From Bacteroidota bacterium (GTDB lineage: Bacteria; Bacteroidota; Bacteroidia; Bacteroidales; JAAUTT01): 64,000 nucleotides of DNA. Location of the stretch: contig JAEYWD010000111.1 in the NCBI GenBank assembly GCA_023429135.1, positions 1 to 64,000 of the forward strand, given 5' to 3'. Positions 42,159 through 51,244 of the stretch are shown here, one piece after another (positions within the stretch are counted from its first letter, which is position 1; each line of letters opens with the position of its first letter). The notes under the pieces were generated by a model. The model saw only the letters and a program-made list of their open reading frames with translations. It made no database searches and had not been told where the DNA came from. The position numbers and the translations under genes were made by a program.

Positions 42159-42908
42159 ATGTATAAAGTAGTTTTATTACGTCACGGAGAAAGCACCTGG
42201 AACCGTGAGAACCGTTTTACAGGATGGACCGATGTGGACTTAAGTGAAAAAGGAGTTGAAGAAGGTAAAAAAGCAGGCAAGGTGATGAAACAAAATAACC
42301 TGACCTTTGATGTGGCTTATACTTCTGTTTTGAAGAGAGCTATTAAAACGCTGAGTTTTGCTTTGGAAGAAATGGATTTGTTATGGATTCCGGTGATAAA
42401 GGACTGGCGACTGAATGAGCGACATTATGGAGCGCTTCAGGGGCTGAATAAATCGGAAACAGCAGCACAACATGGTGAAGAGCAGGTTAAAATATGGCGT
42501 CGCAGTTACGATGTACCACCTCCTGCCCTGGAAGCTTCCGATCCTCGTCATCCTGGCAATTCACCCATTTACAAGATGCTGGATAAAAAAGATATTCCAG
42601 CCACCGAGTGTTTAAAAGACACTGTGGAACGTTTTGTTCCCTACTGGGAAAACATCATTGCGCCCGATATCAGGAATGGTAAAAAAGTTATTATTGCGGC
42701 TCATGGTAATAGCTTACGAGCTCTTGTAAAATATTTGGATAATATTTCCGATAAAGACATTCTTGAATTGAATATTCCTACTGGTATGCCTTTGGTGTAT
42801 GAGCTGGACGAAAATCTTAAACCTTTAAAGAGTTATTATCTTGGCGATCCCGAAGAAGTTGCCAAGGCTATGTCAATGGTGGCTAATCAGGGAAAAACGA
42901 AGAATTAG
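42159..42908 (+). CDS. gpmA: 2,3-bisphosphoglycerate-dependent phosphoglycerate mutase
   Basis: This glycolytic enzyme interconverts 3- and 2-phosphoglycerate in the cytoplasm. The phosphohistidine motif LLRHGESTWNRENRFTGWTD is at the N-terminus. LNERHYGALQGLNKSETA and the second catalytic histidine in IIAAHGNSLRALVKYL follow. At 249 residues, length and order match GpmA. It stands alone, facing the acyltransferase gene. Confidence 0.96.
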   Translation: MYKVVLLRHGESTWNRENRFTGWTDVDLSEKGVEEGKKAGKVMKQNNLTFDVAYTSVLKRAIKTLSFALEEMDLLWIPVIKDWRLNERHYGALQGLNKSETAAQHGEEQVKIWRRSYDVPPPALEASDPRHPGNSPIYKMLDKKDIPATECLKDTVERFVPYWENIIAPDIRNGKKVIIAAHGNSLRALVKYLDNISDKDILELNIPTGMPLVYELDENLKPLKSYYLGDPEEVAKAMSMVANQGKTKN

Positions 42909-42966
42909 TTGGAAGGAAAATGGAAGGAGTCGACAGACCTCGGACCACAGCCATACCTGTAACCCG

Positions 42967-43875
42967 TTATGACGCTTCGGCTTTTTTAAGATTCCGGTGG
43001 CGAATATCACTGCGCTTTCGTTTCCAGCGGCGGTGCGACCAGAGCCAGGTGGCAGGAGATTGCCTGATGATTGATTCCAGCTTCGCTGCATATAACCGGG
43101 TAACTTCTCCTGTTGGCAGAGAGTTGGGGTTTTCGGCAAGCAGGCTGAAATGAACCTCATAATATCCTCTTTTTACCCGACGGATTTCGATAAAGATGAC
43201 AGGAAGATCATATAACCTTGAGTAGTCCTCGGGCCCGTGAATAAATGCTGTATCCTGGTTAAGGAAATTGAACCAGTAGCTTCTTCGCAAATTTGAAGGA
43301 CTCTGGTCGGAAACCATAAAATAAGTTACAACCTGATTGCGGTAATGCCTGAAAGTATAGTATGTTTCGCCGATGGACGACAGATGACAGTTGAACCGGG
43401 CACGATGTTTCACCATATAACGGTCGATAATTTTATTTTTCATGGGTTTGTAAAAGGCCACCATCTCACCACTAAACTGGGTAGCTCCTGAAAAAGCTCC
43501 CCATTCCCAGTTTCCATAGTGGGCGGTTACTCCCAGAATGCTTCTTCCCTGGTCAAGATGTTGGTTAACAACCTCAGAGTTTATATACTTGTGTCTTTTT
43601 TCAAGCTCAGCTCTACTTAGTGTCATGCCTTTCAGACTTTCAAAAAACAGATCGGTTAAGTAATGGTAAAAACTTATGGTTATTTGTTTAATCTCCTCGT
43701 TTGACTTTTCGGGGAATGATTTTCTGAGATTATCAGTCACCACATTTTTACGGTACTTAAGCACCGAATACATCAGGTGGAAAGTGATATCCGAAAGAAT
43801 ATAAATTAGTCGGAAAGGCATGAAAGAAACCAAAAAGATGATTATCCTGAACAGGATGTAGACAGTATATTGCAT
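42967..43875 (-). CDS. lysophospholipid/lipid A acyltransferase, LpxL/HtrB family
   Basis: This is a 302-residue inner-membrane acyltransferase with an N-terminal hydrophobic segment (ILFRIIIFLVSFMPFRLIYI). The catalytic H-x-x-x-x-(D/E) is seen as TAHYGNWEWGAF, and AFYKPMKNKIIDRY and the arginine-rich C-terminal part (WSHRRWKRKR) complete the family pattern. It probably adds a secondary acyl chain to lipid A. In the short spacer to gpmA, both genes converge. Confidence 0.9.
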   Translation of the reverse strand: MQYTVYILFRIIIFLVSFMPFRLIYILSDITFHLMYSVLKYRKNVVTDNLRKSFPEKSNEEIKQITISFYHYLTDLFFESLKGMTLSRAELEKRHKYINSEVVNQHLDQGRSILGVTAHYGNWEWGAFSGATQFSGEMVAFYKPMKNKIIDRYMVKHRARFNCHLSSIGETYYTFRHYRNQVVTYFMVSDQSPSNLRRSYWFNFLNQDTAFIHGPEDYSRLYDLPVIFIEIRRVKRGYYEVHFSLLAENPNSLPTGEVTRLYAAKLESIIRQSPATWLWSHRRWKRKRSDIRHRNLKKAEAS

Positions 43876-43905
43876 GATAAAAAAGAAAGGATCTTATAAT
43901 ATATA

Positions 43906-43913
43906 CAAATATA
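43906..43913 (-). promoter_or_regulatory. candidate -7 box of the acyltransferase gene
   Basis: TATATTTG on the minus strand matches TAnnTTTG, 30 bases before the start codon. No clear -33 box. Confidence 0.4.
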
Positions 43914-43940
43914 GAGGAGTTTTGTAGTCGGTTATAATCC

Positions 43941-43977
43941 AAAAAAGCCAAAACTTATAAACAGTTTTGGCTTTTTT
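43941..43977 (-). terminator. symmetric terminator hairpin
   Basis: A perfect 14-bp stem of AAAAAAGCCAAAAC with GTTTTGGCTTTTTT encloses 9 bases, so it has a T-run on both strands. It lies before the acyltransferase gene and about 380 bases downstream of the helicase gene on the minus strand. It could stop helicase read-through. Confidence 0.65.
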
Positions 43978-44093
43978 AATGAACAATTATTTTAACTTGT
44001 CCACAGTCCTCAGACCACAGCTAACAGCCAGAACAAATTTTAATTGTCAGTTTTTTGTGAAATTTGAATTGGCTTTGGTCAGTGGAGGCTCTG

Positions 44094-44257
44094 TTGTATA
44101 TTATTGTTGATATTAATAGAATCGCAATTGCGGCGATGTTAAGCATAAAGCCCTATTTAAAATGTTTTCACGCCGCCAAAAATAATTCTATTTGATTAAC
44201 CCAGGGCGCCGCTTCGCTTTGCCCTGGGCTATATTATCCACGACCTTCAGCCTTAAA
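44094..44257 (+). repeat. 163-bp dispersed repeat, copy 2
   Basis: This is the same element and orientation as 28245-28407, with GCGGCG (44130)/CGCCGC (44171) and CCCAGGGC/GCCCTGGG palindromes conserved and most changes in the linkers. A TCCACAGTCCTCAGACCACA element (about 44000-44031) precedes it, as a related one precedes copy 1. Together they fill most of the 480-base gap before the helicase gene end. Confidence 0.75.
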
Positions 44258-44359
44258 AAACATATACTAAAATCTACATTTCTGTGCAACATAGTCTCGG
44301 TGGACAATAGTCTGTCAAACAGATGTTATGCTTATTAACTAAACGCCTGCTTTAATAAA

Positions 44360-46141
44360 TTAATATCTTTTTTCCCGGCTTTTGGAGCGGTCGCCCGAAT
44401 ATTTATCGCCTCTTTCTTTTCGGTCTCCGCCACGACGTTCACGGCTTTCTCTGCCTTCGCGGTTTTCGCGTCCATCTCTTCTGCCGTAGGTGCGTTCCTG
44501 ACCTCTGTCTCTCAGTTGTTCGCGTGAACGTTCAACATAAATACGGCGGCCTTCGAGCTGAATACCCTGAAATGCATTAAATATAGCATCTACATTTCTC
44601 GATTCAACCTCAAATAAGGTAAACGAACGCTGTATATCGGCCTTTCCAATCAGGATACTGCGATTTTTGGTATAATCGTTGATCATACCAATTAACTCGC
44701 GTGGCGATAGTCCATCCATCTTTCCCAGGTTAATCCGGAGTAATGTAAATCCCGGTGAAGCTGAAGATTCTCTTCTGGGAGCGCCTTCCCTGCGTTCGCG
44801 CTCGGGATGAACAGCAGCATTGATGTCCTGTGCATTTTTATAGTATTCCAGAAACCTGTTAAATTCAGTTGACACGAATTTTTTGATCAGATCCTCACGG
44901 CTGAGCCAGTCGAGTTTTTTAAAAACCACGGGAAGGAATTCGGCAATCTGCGATTCATTTACTTCCACCTTTTCCATTTTATCGATGAGGCTGAAAAGTT
45001 GCTTTTCGCAAATTTCTTTTCCAGAGGGAACCAGCTTGTGCTCAAACTTCTGCTTGATGGTTTTTTCTATCTGACTAAGTTTGAATTTTTCCTTGGTGTG
45101 GCAGATGGTAATTGAAATACCGCTTTTCCCAGCTCTTCCTGTCCGTCCGCTACGATGGGTGTAAATCTCGACATCGTCGGGCAGGTTATAATTGATCACA
45201 TGAGTAAGATCGTCGACATCGAGGCCGCGAGCAGCTACATCGGTAGCCACCAGCATCTGGATATTTTTCACACGGAAGCGCTGCATCACATAGTCGCGCT
45301 GTTGCTGCGAAAGATCGCCATGCAAGGCATCGGCATTATAGCCGTCTTTCATCAGCTTTTCGGCCACTTCTTTTGTTTCCTGACGTGTACGGCAGAAAAT
45401 GATCCCATAAATATCGGGGAAGAAGTCGGCGATACGCTTTAAGGCCATATACCTGTCGGACGCATGAACCACATAATAATGATGTTTTACGTTTTCGTTA
45501 CCAGCGTTTTTGGTGCCCACTGTAATTTCCTGGGTATCCTTCATGTAGTTGCTGGCGATGGTAGCAACTTCCCTGGGCATGGTAGCCGAAAACAACAGGG
45601 TACGGCGGTTTTGAGGGATAACTTCGAGAATGCTGTTGAGTTCTTCCTGGAAACCCATGTTGAGCATCTCATCGGCTTCGTCGAGAACAACCGAGTGAAT
45701 ATTTTCCAGGTTGATCTTTTTACGGCGGATAAGGTCGTTCATGCGGCCGGGAGTGGCAGCTACGATCTGGGCCCCCTGTTTCAGTTGTTTAATCTGGGTT
45801 TCGATACTTGCACCTCCGTAAACGGCAACTATTTGCAAATTACGCAGGTATTTTCCATAATTGGAGAGGTCGTTTGTGATTTGCAGACACAATTCGCGGG
45901 TGGGACAGAGCACAAGTACCTGCGGGTTTATGTTCTTTTCGTCGATTTTATTGATCAGGGGCAGGCCAAAAGCGGCAGTTTTGCCGGTTCCGGTTTGTGC
46001 CAGTGCAATAATATCCCGGTCGCTTTGTAAAATTACCGGGATTACCTGTTGCTGCACAGGCATAGGTCTCTCGTAACCCAATTCTTCAATAGCTTTGAGA
46101 ATCTCAGGTCGGAGTCCAATTTCTTCAAATGTTTCTATCAT
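44360..46141 (-). CDS. DEAD-box ATP-dependent RNA helicase with DbpA-type RNA-binding domain
   Basis: This is a 593-residue RNA helicase. All DEAD-box motifs are in place: the Q motif before PMPVQQQVIPV, AQTGTGKTAAF (motif I), PTRELCLQ, DEADEMLNMGF (II), SATMP (III), ARGLDVDDLTHVINY (V) and HRSGRTGRAGK (VI). Residues about 475-545 are a DbpA/CsdA-type RNA-binding domain (TLLRINLGKMDGLSPRELIG). The tail from about 550 is rich in Arg, Glu and Gly (RRDGRENREGRESRERRGGD). Probably acts in ribosome assembly or cold adaptation. A long 5' leader suggests post-transcriptional control. Confidence 0.95.
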   Translation of the reverse strand: MIETFEEIGLRPEILKAIEELGYERPMPVQQQVIPVILQSDRDIIALAQTGTGKTAAFGLPLINKIDEKNINPQVLVLCPTRELCLQITNDLSNYGKYLRNLQIVAVYGGASIETQIKQLKQGAQIVAATPGRMNDLIRRKKINLENIHSVVLDEADEMLNMGFQEELNSILEVIPQNRRTLLFSATMPREVATIASNYMKDTQEITVGTKNAGNENVKHHYYVVHASDRYMALKRIADFFPDIYGIIFCRTRQETKEVAEKLMKDGYNADALHGDLSQQQRDYVMQRFRVKNIQMLVATDVAARGLDVDDLTHVINYNLPDDVEIYTHRSGRTGRAGKSGISITICHTKEKFKLSQIEKTIKQKFEHKLVPSGKEICEKQLFSLIDKMEKVEVNESQIAEFLPVVFKKLDWLSREDLIKKFVSTEFNRFLEYYKNAQDINAAVHPERERREGAPRRESSASPGFTLLRINLGKMDGLSPRELIGMINDYTKNRSILIGKADIQRSFTLFEVESRNVDAIFNAFQGIQLEGRRIYVERSREQLRDRGQERTYGRRDGRENREGRESRERRGGDRKERGDKYSGDRSKSREKRY

Positions 46142-46237
46142 TATTTATTTTGATTTGATAAGACAGAAATTTGAATTTTGCAATGTTCTATTTTTCAATT
46201 ATTATGAGAATCAAATTACTGCCTAAAAATTAGGCCG

Positions 46238-46267
46238 CAAAGGTACTTAATTGTTTTTAAATAGCAA
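46238..46267 (-). promoter_or_regulatory. promoter of the DEAD-box helicase gene
   Basis: On the minus strand a TACCTTTG -7 box followed by CGGCC lies 19 bases after a TTG -33 box. It predicts a roughly 90-base leader that begins with a GCCTAA/TTAGGC hairpin (46221-46235). Confidence 0.65.
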
Positions 46268-46489
46268 TTAAAATGTTGAGGGGGAAATCAGTTCGACAGT
46301 TGAGGACGACAGAGGCTATGTTATATGGAGAGGGTTTCGATAATATTTGAACTTTAAAAGTAAATATATCATAATCAGGGTGCTAAAAAGAGCTGGCATT
46401 GGTAGAATACTAGGAGTCCACTAACAGTGGTACACTGGCAATACAGCCTGGCAGGGTGTTTTTGTGAAAAATATTAACCTGGTATTAAT
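46268..46489. other. gene-free rest of spacer
   Basis: Beyond the helicase promoter the spacer (about 350 bases in all) shows no gene, repeat or clear hairpin. Confidence 0.4.
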
Positions 46490-47593
46490 TTATGCAGGCC
46501 GGGCGTGAGCGTGAGTATTGATTTCGGGAACCAGTTGACGGACTTTGTTTTTTCGCCGGTAGAATTCGGGCAAATATGAAAACAGAGAAGCAACAGCGAG
46601 GTTTACAATCATAAGAACAGCAATACCCAGTGATTGTAAGGAAATTGCGAGTGCAATGAAAAGGATATTTACGGCAACAATACGTATTGTGGCTCCCAAA
46701 TGAGAATAACCTATTTTCAGAAGCAGATGATGCATGTGGTTTTTATCGGGGCGGAAAGGCGACTGTTTGCGGGATATCCGAATAAGAAAGACCCGAAGGG
46801 TATCGAAAAGAGGGACGATGAGAATGCCAAAAGACACAGCCGGAGCAGCCTTGATGGCATAAGGGCCGTCAAGGGTGGCATTTATTTCATTGAATTTTAC
46901 TACAATTAAACTCATAAATAAGCCCAGGAGCAACGATCCGGTATCGCCCATAAAAATCTTGTTTTTATTCCCGTATACGTTGAAGCGGAAGAAAGCAATT
47001 AATGACCCGGCAACAGCGGCTGCAAGTATGGCATAGTCGTAATTTCCAATAAGATAGAACCAGGTGCCAAAAAACACTGACAACACAATTCCGATTCCGG
47101 AAGCGAGACCGTCGATACCATCAATCAAGTTAAAACCATTGATGATCACAATAAAAACAAAGCTGGTAAGAGCCACACTCACGACATAAGGAATTTCGTG
47201 AATTCCGAGGAAACCATGCAGACTGGAGAAACGAATGTCGCCTAACCATATTATTACCAGGCTTGCAACAATTTCGCCCATCAGCTTTTTATTGGGTGCA
47301 ATGACCAGGATATCATCTTTAATACCAATAAAGAAAATAACTACCATGGACACAATCAGGAGTTTTAATTCCATTGCCTTGGAGAAGTCGGCAAATAAGC
47401 CCAAAGCAATAAGTACTCCGGCAAAAATGGCTATACCTCCCAGATTGGGAATAGCCTGGTAGTGACTTTTACGTCGCCCGGGTTCATCGTAAAGTCGTTT
47501 TAACTGAGCCACTGTAACTATTGATGGTATTGAAACCAATACAATTAAAAAAGATACAGCCAGGCTAAGAATAATTGTTAATTCTCCGGTCAT
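46490..47593 (-). CDS. WecA/TagO-type polyprenyl-phosphate sugar-1-phosphate transferase
   Basis: This is a 367-residue membrane enzyme with about ten to eleven helices that moves a HexNAc-1-phosphate from UDP-sugar to undecaprenyl phosphate, starting a surface glycan. The family motifs are NGFNLIDGIDGLASGIG (Asp-rich), FMGDTGSLLLGL, FDTLRVFLIR and the WecA-type KNHMHHLLLKIGYSH. This HxH cluster argues against MraY. It is probably an initiator of capsule, O-antigen or teichoic-like polymer synthesis; the neighbouring LTA-synthase-like gene is in keeping with an envelope role. Confidence 0.9.
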   Translation of the reverse strand: MTGELTIILSLAVSFLIVLVSIPSIVTVAQLKRLYDEPGRRKSHYQAIPNLGGIAIFAGVLIALGLFADFSKAMELKLLIVSMVVIFFIGIKDDILVIAPNKKLMGEIVASLVIIWLGDIRFSSLHGFLGIHEIPYVVSVALTSFVFIVIINGFNLIDGIDGLASGIGIVLSVFFGTWFYLIGNYDYAILAAAVAGSLIAFFRFNVYGNKNKIFMGDTGSLLLGLFMSLIVVKFNEINATLDGPYAIKAAPAVSFGILIVPLFDTLRVFLIRISRKQSPFRPDKNHMHHLLLKIGYSHLGATIRIVAVNILFIALAISLQSLGIAVLMIVNLAVASLFSYLPEFYRRKNKVRQLVPEINTHAHARPA

Positions 47594-47868
47594 GTTTATT
47601 ATTTTTAAATCAGTAAGTTACGTTGGGAACTTCCCTTCCCCACAAACAAAGCATTTCTACGAAATAATTATTCAAATGGTTTTTATCCAAACGAACTTTT
47701 ATGATTTCTATTTCAAATTTAATTTTATTTTCACTTTTGAGCTTCCGAATAGCGATAATTAATTTATCGAAAATAAACTTTTATCGTTTTCGAAAATTGG
47801 TTTTTACATACAAATTGGTTATATTCCAGAGGGTAAAAGTAAAATTAAAATACTAAATATCAAATATC

Positions 47869-49752
47869 TTAATAGAAACTTAATTTATTGCTCTCCAAAC
47901 GAACCAGATAGTCCTGAATAGTTGCCTTAAGTTTATTTTCCATCACTTTTGCAGTGTCGTTTTTTTGCTCCAGAAGATTGTTTTTCAAATGTATATCATA
48001 AGAATAATTATACAAACTGTTTGACAATTCACCGTCGAAAGTGAGAATATAGTTATCCTTAAAATAATAGAACATGTTGTTAAGAAAGTTAATTGCAAAA
48101 GGTTCACGGCTGGTTTTGAATATGCTGGATCCATAGGCAAGGAAACTGTCTTCTATTCCGAGATAATGAATAACAGATGGCATAATGTCTGTTTGTTGTG
48201 CTATATCTTTTCGCCGGCCAGTAAATGAACTATTTCCGGCATGGAAAAAAGCAATGGGGATTCGGAAAGTTCCTACAGGATTATTATATTCAAGATCAAC
48301 GACTTTTGCTGTATGGTCTGCCACCAGAACAAACAAAGTGTTATTAAACCAGGGTTGTTTTTGAGCTTCTCTGAAGTAATTCCGCAAAGCCATATCTGCG
48401 TAGCGTATGGCGCGTAATTGAGGAAGTTCCTTACGGGGAATCAAAGAATCAAACTCGTTGGGAATTGTATAAGGATGATGCGACGATAAGGTGAAAACAG
48501 TTGTGAAAAAAGGTTGGACCAACTTACTGGTCTCTTTTACCGAGTACTGCATAAATTCATTGTCGAAAATACCCCAGTTCTGGTCGAAAGCTTCCGGTCC
48601 TTTGTATTCTTTCATTCCAAAATAGTGTTTAAATCCAGCAACTTTGGCAAATTCGTCGAAGCTCATGGTACCGTTTCGGCCACCATGGAAGAAAGCAGTG
48701 TTATAACCATGTTTTCCCAGGATGTAAGGCAAGGCTTTTAACCTGTTCCCTGCATAATGGGAAGAGATGTATGAGTTGTTTGTCAATGAAGGTAATCCTG
48801 CCAGAATAGCCGGAATTGCTTCGATTGACTTGCGGCAGTTTGCAAATCCGTTTTCGAATAATAAAGATTTGTTTAACAAGGAGTCGAGAAAGGGCGTGTA
48901 TGATTTCTTACCGCTTAAAGTTCCGATAAACTCGTGAGAAAAACTTTCGAGAATAAGAATCACCACATTGTCGTTCCGTTTCTGAAAGGCTGGATAATGT
49001 TGCAAGGGGCTGAATATCTTCTGGTATTCGCCCTCCTGAAAATAGTTTCGCGACAAATTTTTTGTTTCCTGAATAGTATGTAGCACAGAAAATGGAGTAT
49101 TGATAAGCAATGGTATTTCCTGGGACGGGACATACCGGGCGGCAGAAATGATCCTCACCGGTTTGACTCCTAAACCTCGTGCTCCGGCAAACAAGAGAGC
49201 CGTAACCACAATCATAATGAGTATATTGGCATAATGGAAACGGAGAGGTTGAGGTTTTGTATCCCTGGTGAACCGTATTCCAGCTATAACTGTTGCGATC
49301 CACATTAAAGGAATATACCAGAAATCCTTTAAAAACTGGGGAATAAGAGTCGCCACGTCGTTGCTGATGAAGGCATACTTGAAAATATCGGCAGTAGTGC
49401 GTTTGCTTGTATATTTAAAATATTCGATATCGCCAAAATTCAGGAGTAACAGGAAGGCGTTGACAATCCAGAAGCCAACAAAAAGGCTTTTCCTGTAAAT
49501 TTTGTGATTAACGAAAGGGAAAGGCAGAAGATACAAAATGATAAACAGAAGGTTAAACTGTACTACTGCTGCAAAGTCGAAGCGGATTCCAAACAGGAAG
49601 ATTTTTAGCAAATCCGGCAGAGAGGTTTCATTGAAATATGAGGCATTGAAAGCGTAAAACAAAATGCGGGAGAAAGAATAAAGCAGAAGGAGTACCGATA
49701 TCTTTTTCAACACACTGAATACCTGAAGTATATAAGGACTTTTCAAATTCAT
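47869..49752 (-). CDS. LTA-synthase-like membrane sulfatase-family protein
   Basis: This is a 627-residue protein. Residues about 1-170 carry four to five membrane helices. From about 265 a sulfatase/phosphoglycerol transferase domain faces the periplasm: NVVILILESFSHEFIG (metal-binding Glu), the nucleophile region RKSIEAIPAILAGLPSL, FHGGRNGTMSF, FTLSSHHPY and LFVLVADHTAKV (metal Asp-His). Gram-negative homologues modify lipids or glycans with phosphoglycerol or phosphoethanolamine groups. The nucleophile is Ser or Thr; here the local sequence offers a Ser. The substrate cannot be named. Confidence 0.88.
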   Translation of the reverse strand: MNLKSPYILQVFSVLKKISVLLLLYSFSRILFYAFNASYFNETSLPDLLKIFLFGIRFDFAAVVQFNLLFIILYLLPFPFVNHKIYRKSLFVGFWIVNAFLLLLNFGDIEYFKYTSKRTTADIFKYAFISNDVATLIPQFLKDFWYIPLMWIATVIAGIRFTRDTKPQPLRFHYANILIMIVVTALLFAGARGLGVKPVRIISAARYVPSQEIPLLINTPFSVLHTIQETKNLSRNYFQEGEYQKIFSPLQHYPAFQKRNDNVVILILESFSHEFIGTLSGKKSYTPFLDSLLNKSLLFENGFANCRKSIEAIPAILAGLPSLTNNSYISSHYAGNRLKALPYILGKHGYNTAFFHGGRNGTMSFDEFAKVAGFKHYFGMKEYKGPEAFDQNWGIFDNEFMQYSVKETSKLVQPFFTTVFTLSSHHPYTIPNEFDSLIPRKELPQLRAIRYADMALRNYFREAQKQPWFNNTLFVLVADHTAKVVDLEYNNPVGTFRIPIAFFHAGNSSFTGRRKDIAQQTDIMPSVIHYLGIEDSFLAYGSSIFKTSREPFAINFLNNMFYYFKDNYILTFDGELSNSLYNYSYDIHLKNNLLEQKNDTAKVMENKLKATIQDYLVRLESNKLSFY

Positions 49753-49787
49753 TTCTGATAAAATAAGAGGCTAAATAATTTTGGCCG

Positions 49788-49795
49788 CAAAAATA
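49788..49795 (-). promoter_or_regulatory. -7 box of the LTA-synthase-like gene
   Basis: TATTTTTG followed by GCGGCC on the minus strand, 36 bases before the start codon; a TTTG lies 16 bases upstream of it. Confidence 0.55.
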
Positions 49796-49852
49796 AGGAA
49801 AATCGGGAATGCAAACTATTAACAATTTATCAACAACGGCAATTATTCCTCA

Positions 49853-50980
49853 TTATTTTGAACGTGGGAGGGTAAACGAAAATATTGTTTCTGTGCCAGG
49901 TATACTTTCCACCCATATTTCGCCATGGTTTTTTTCGACCATTTCTTTGCATAACAAAAGTCCGAGTCCGGTACCTTTTTCGCCGTTTGTTCCCAAGCTG
50001 CTTATTTGTTGGTCGAGCTGGAATATTTTTTTCAGATTTTCATCCGAAATGCCCATTCCATTATCTTTTACCGAGATTATAATCATATTTTCATCGTCTT
50101 CGGCAATTACAGATATTTTTCCCCCGGCGGGGGTAAATTTGACAGCATTCGACACCAGATTCCGCAGAATGGTGTTGACCATATATTCATCGGCAAAAGC
50201 GGAGCAGTTAGACGGGATAGCATTCATGAATCTTATGTTTTTGTGCTGAAAGGCAGTGGTGAACAATGTTTCAATGGAGCTGACCAATTCGTAGATTTCA
50301 ATTGTGGAAGGCTTAAACTCGATACGGTCAACCTGAAGACTTGCCCAGAGGAGCATATTTTCAAGTAAATCAGACAATCCTTTCGATGTATTTCCAATAA
50401 CTGAAAGATATTCGAGCAATTCGTGTTTATCGAAGGTTTCCATGTTTGCAATCAGTTGATCGGTGAAAGCCCACAGGGAAGAAACGGGGCTTCTGAGGTC
50501 GTGAGCCAGGATAGAAAAGAACCTGTCCTTTGAAGCATTTAACTGGTGCAGCTTTTGGCGGTTTTCCTCCAGTTCGGCCACCAGTTTTTTATATTTAAGC
50601 AAGTCCTTATGCCGGGCCATGGCAATGGTTATAGCTCTGTCTATTTCATCGGGCTTTGGGGGTTTTGTGAGGTATGCGGCTATTCCCGAGTCACTGGCTT
50701 TTTCTACCAGGTCGTGCGATTCGTGAGCTGTAATAATTACTATAGGTGTGGGGTATTTTTGAAAAATAATTCTTGCAGCCTCCAGGCCATCCATCCTTGG
50801 CATTTTTATATCCATCAGGATTACATCAGGTTTCAGAGATGCGGCGAGTTCCACTGCCTTCTTCCCATTTGGGGCAATACCGGCAAGGGCATATCCTAAG
50901 TTTTTTAAAGCACGCGAAATTTCTTCGGCAATAAGAAAATCGTCCTCGGCAATTAATACTTTTATGTTGTTTCTTTCCAT
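49853..50980 (-). CDS. response-regulator-histidine kinase fusion (REC-HisKA-HATPase)
   Basis: This is a 375-residue cytoplasmic signalling protein. Residues 1-120 are a receiver domain with D57 as phosphoacceptor (ILMDIKM) and K105. Residues about 120-145 are a linker helix (ARHKDLLKYKKLVAELEENR) like that after NasT/AmiR-type receivers. Residues about 150-215 are a HisKA domain with H159 in SILAHDLRSPVSSL. Residues about 255-370 are an ATPase domain (NLVSNAVKFTPAGGKI, DNGMGI, GTGLGLLLC). No membrane segment is present, so input must come through the receiver, as in a phosphorelay. The partner is unknown. Confidence 0.92.
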   Translation of the reverse strand: MERNNIKVLIAEDDFLIAEEISRALKNLGYALAGIAPNGKKAVELAASLKPDVILMDIKMPRMDGLEAARIIFQKYPTPIVIITAHESHDLVEKASDSGIAAYLTKPPKPDEIDRAITIAMARHKDLLKYKKLVAELEENRQKLHQLNASKDRFFSILAHDLRSPVSSLWAFTDQLIANMETFDKHELLEYLSVIGNTSKGLSDLLENMLLWASLQVDRIEFKPSTIEIYELVSSIETLFTTAFQHKNIRFMNAIPSNCSAFADEYMVNTILRNLVSNAVKFTPAGGKISVIAEDDENMIIISVKDNGMGISDENLKKIFQLDQQISSLGTNGEKGTGLGLLLCKEMVEKNHGEIWVESIPGTETIFSFTLPRSK

Positions 50981-51118
50981 TTACTGAAGTATATCAGCAC
51001 AATTTACAAATTATTGTGTTAGAATGGACAATTATGGTAGATAGTAAAGGAAATACTAGCTTCAACCTACCTTATGACAGGAGACCCGACGGTACCTGTC
51101 AAAGGGGCCTGCATAGTT

Positions 51119-51141
51119 GACACTTCGACAGGCTCAGTGTC
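51119..51141. repeat. REP-like hairpin, TCGACAGGCTC core
   Basis: The arms GACACT and AGTGTC surround the fixed core TCGACAGGCTC. The same core with other arms occurs at 34626, 35260, 36020 (core TCGGCAGGCTC) and 54650. A second palindrome, GACAGG/CCTGTC, lies just to the left. Confidence 0.6.
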
Positions 51142-51244
51142 CGCTCTTTTGGACAGCCTCTTTCATTTTCTCTAACCTTCATAGAAAAACATACAAGGCT
51201 GTTTAACCTTATTATAATAACAAAGTTCTTTCATCGAATTCAAG

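Noticed and set aside
45464..46030. 188-codon plus-strand frame opposite the DEAD-box helicase
   Set aside because: It is antisense to conserved helicase motifs and its translation resembles no protein; a shadow of codon bias.
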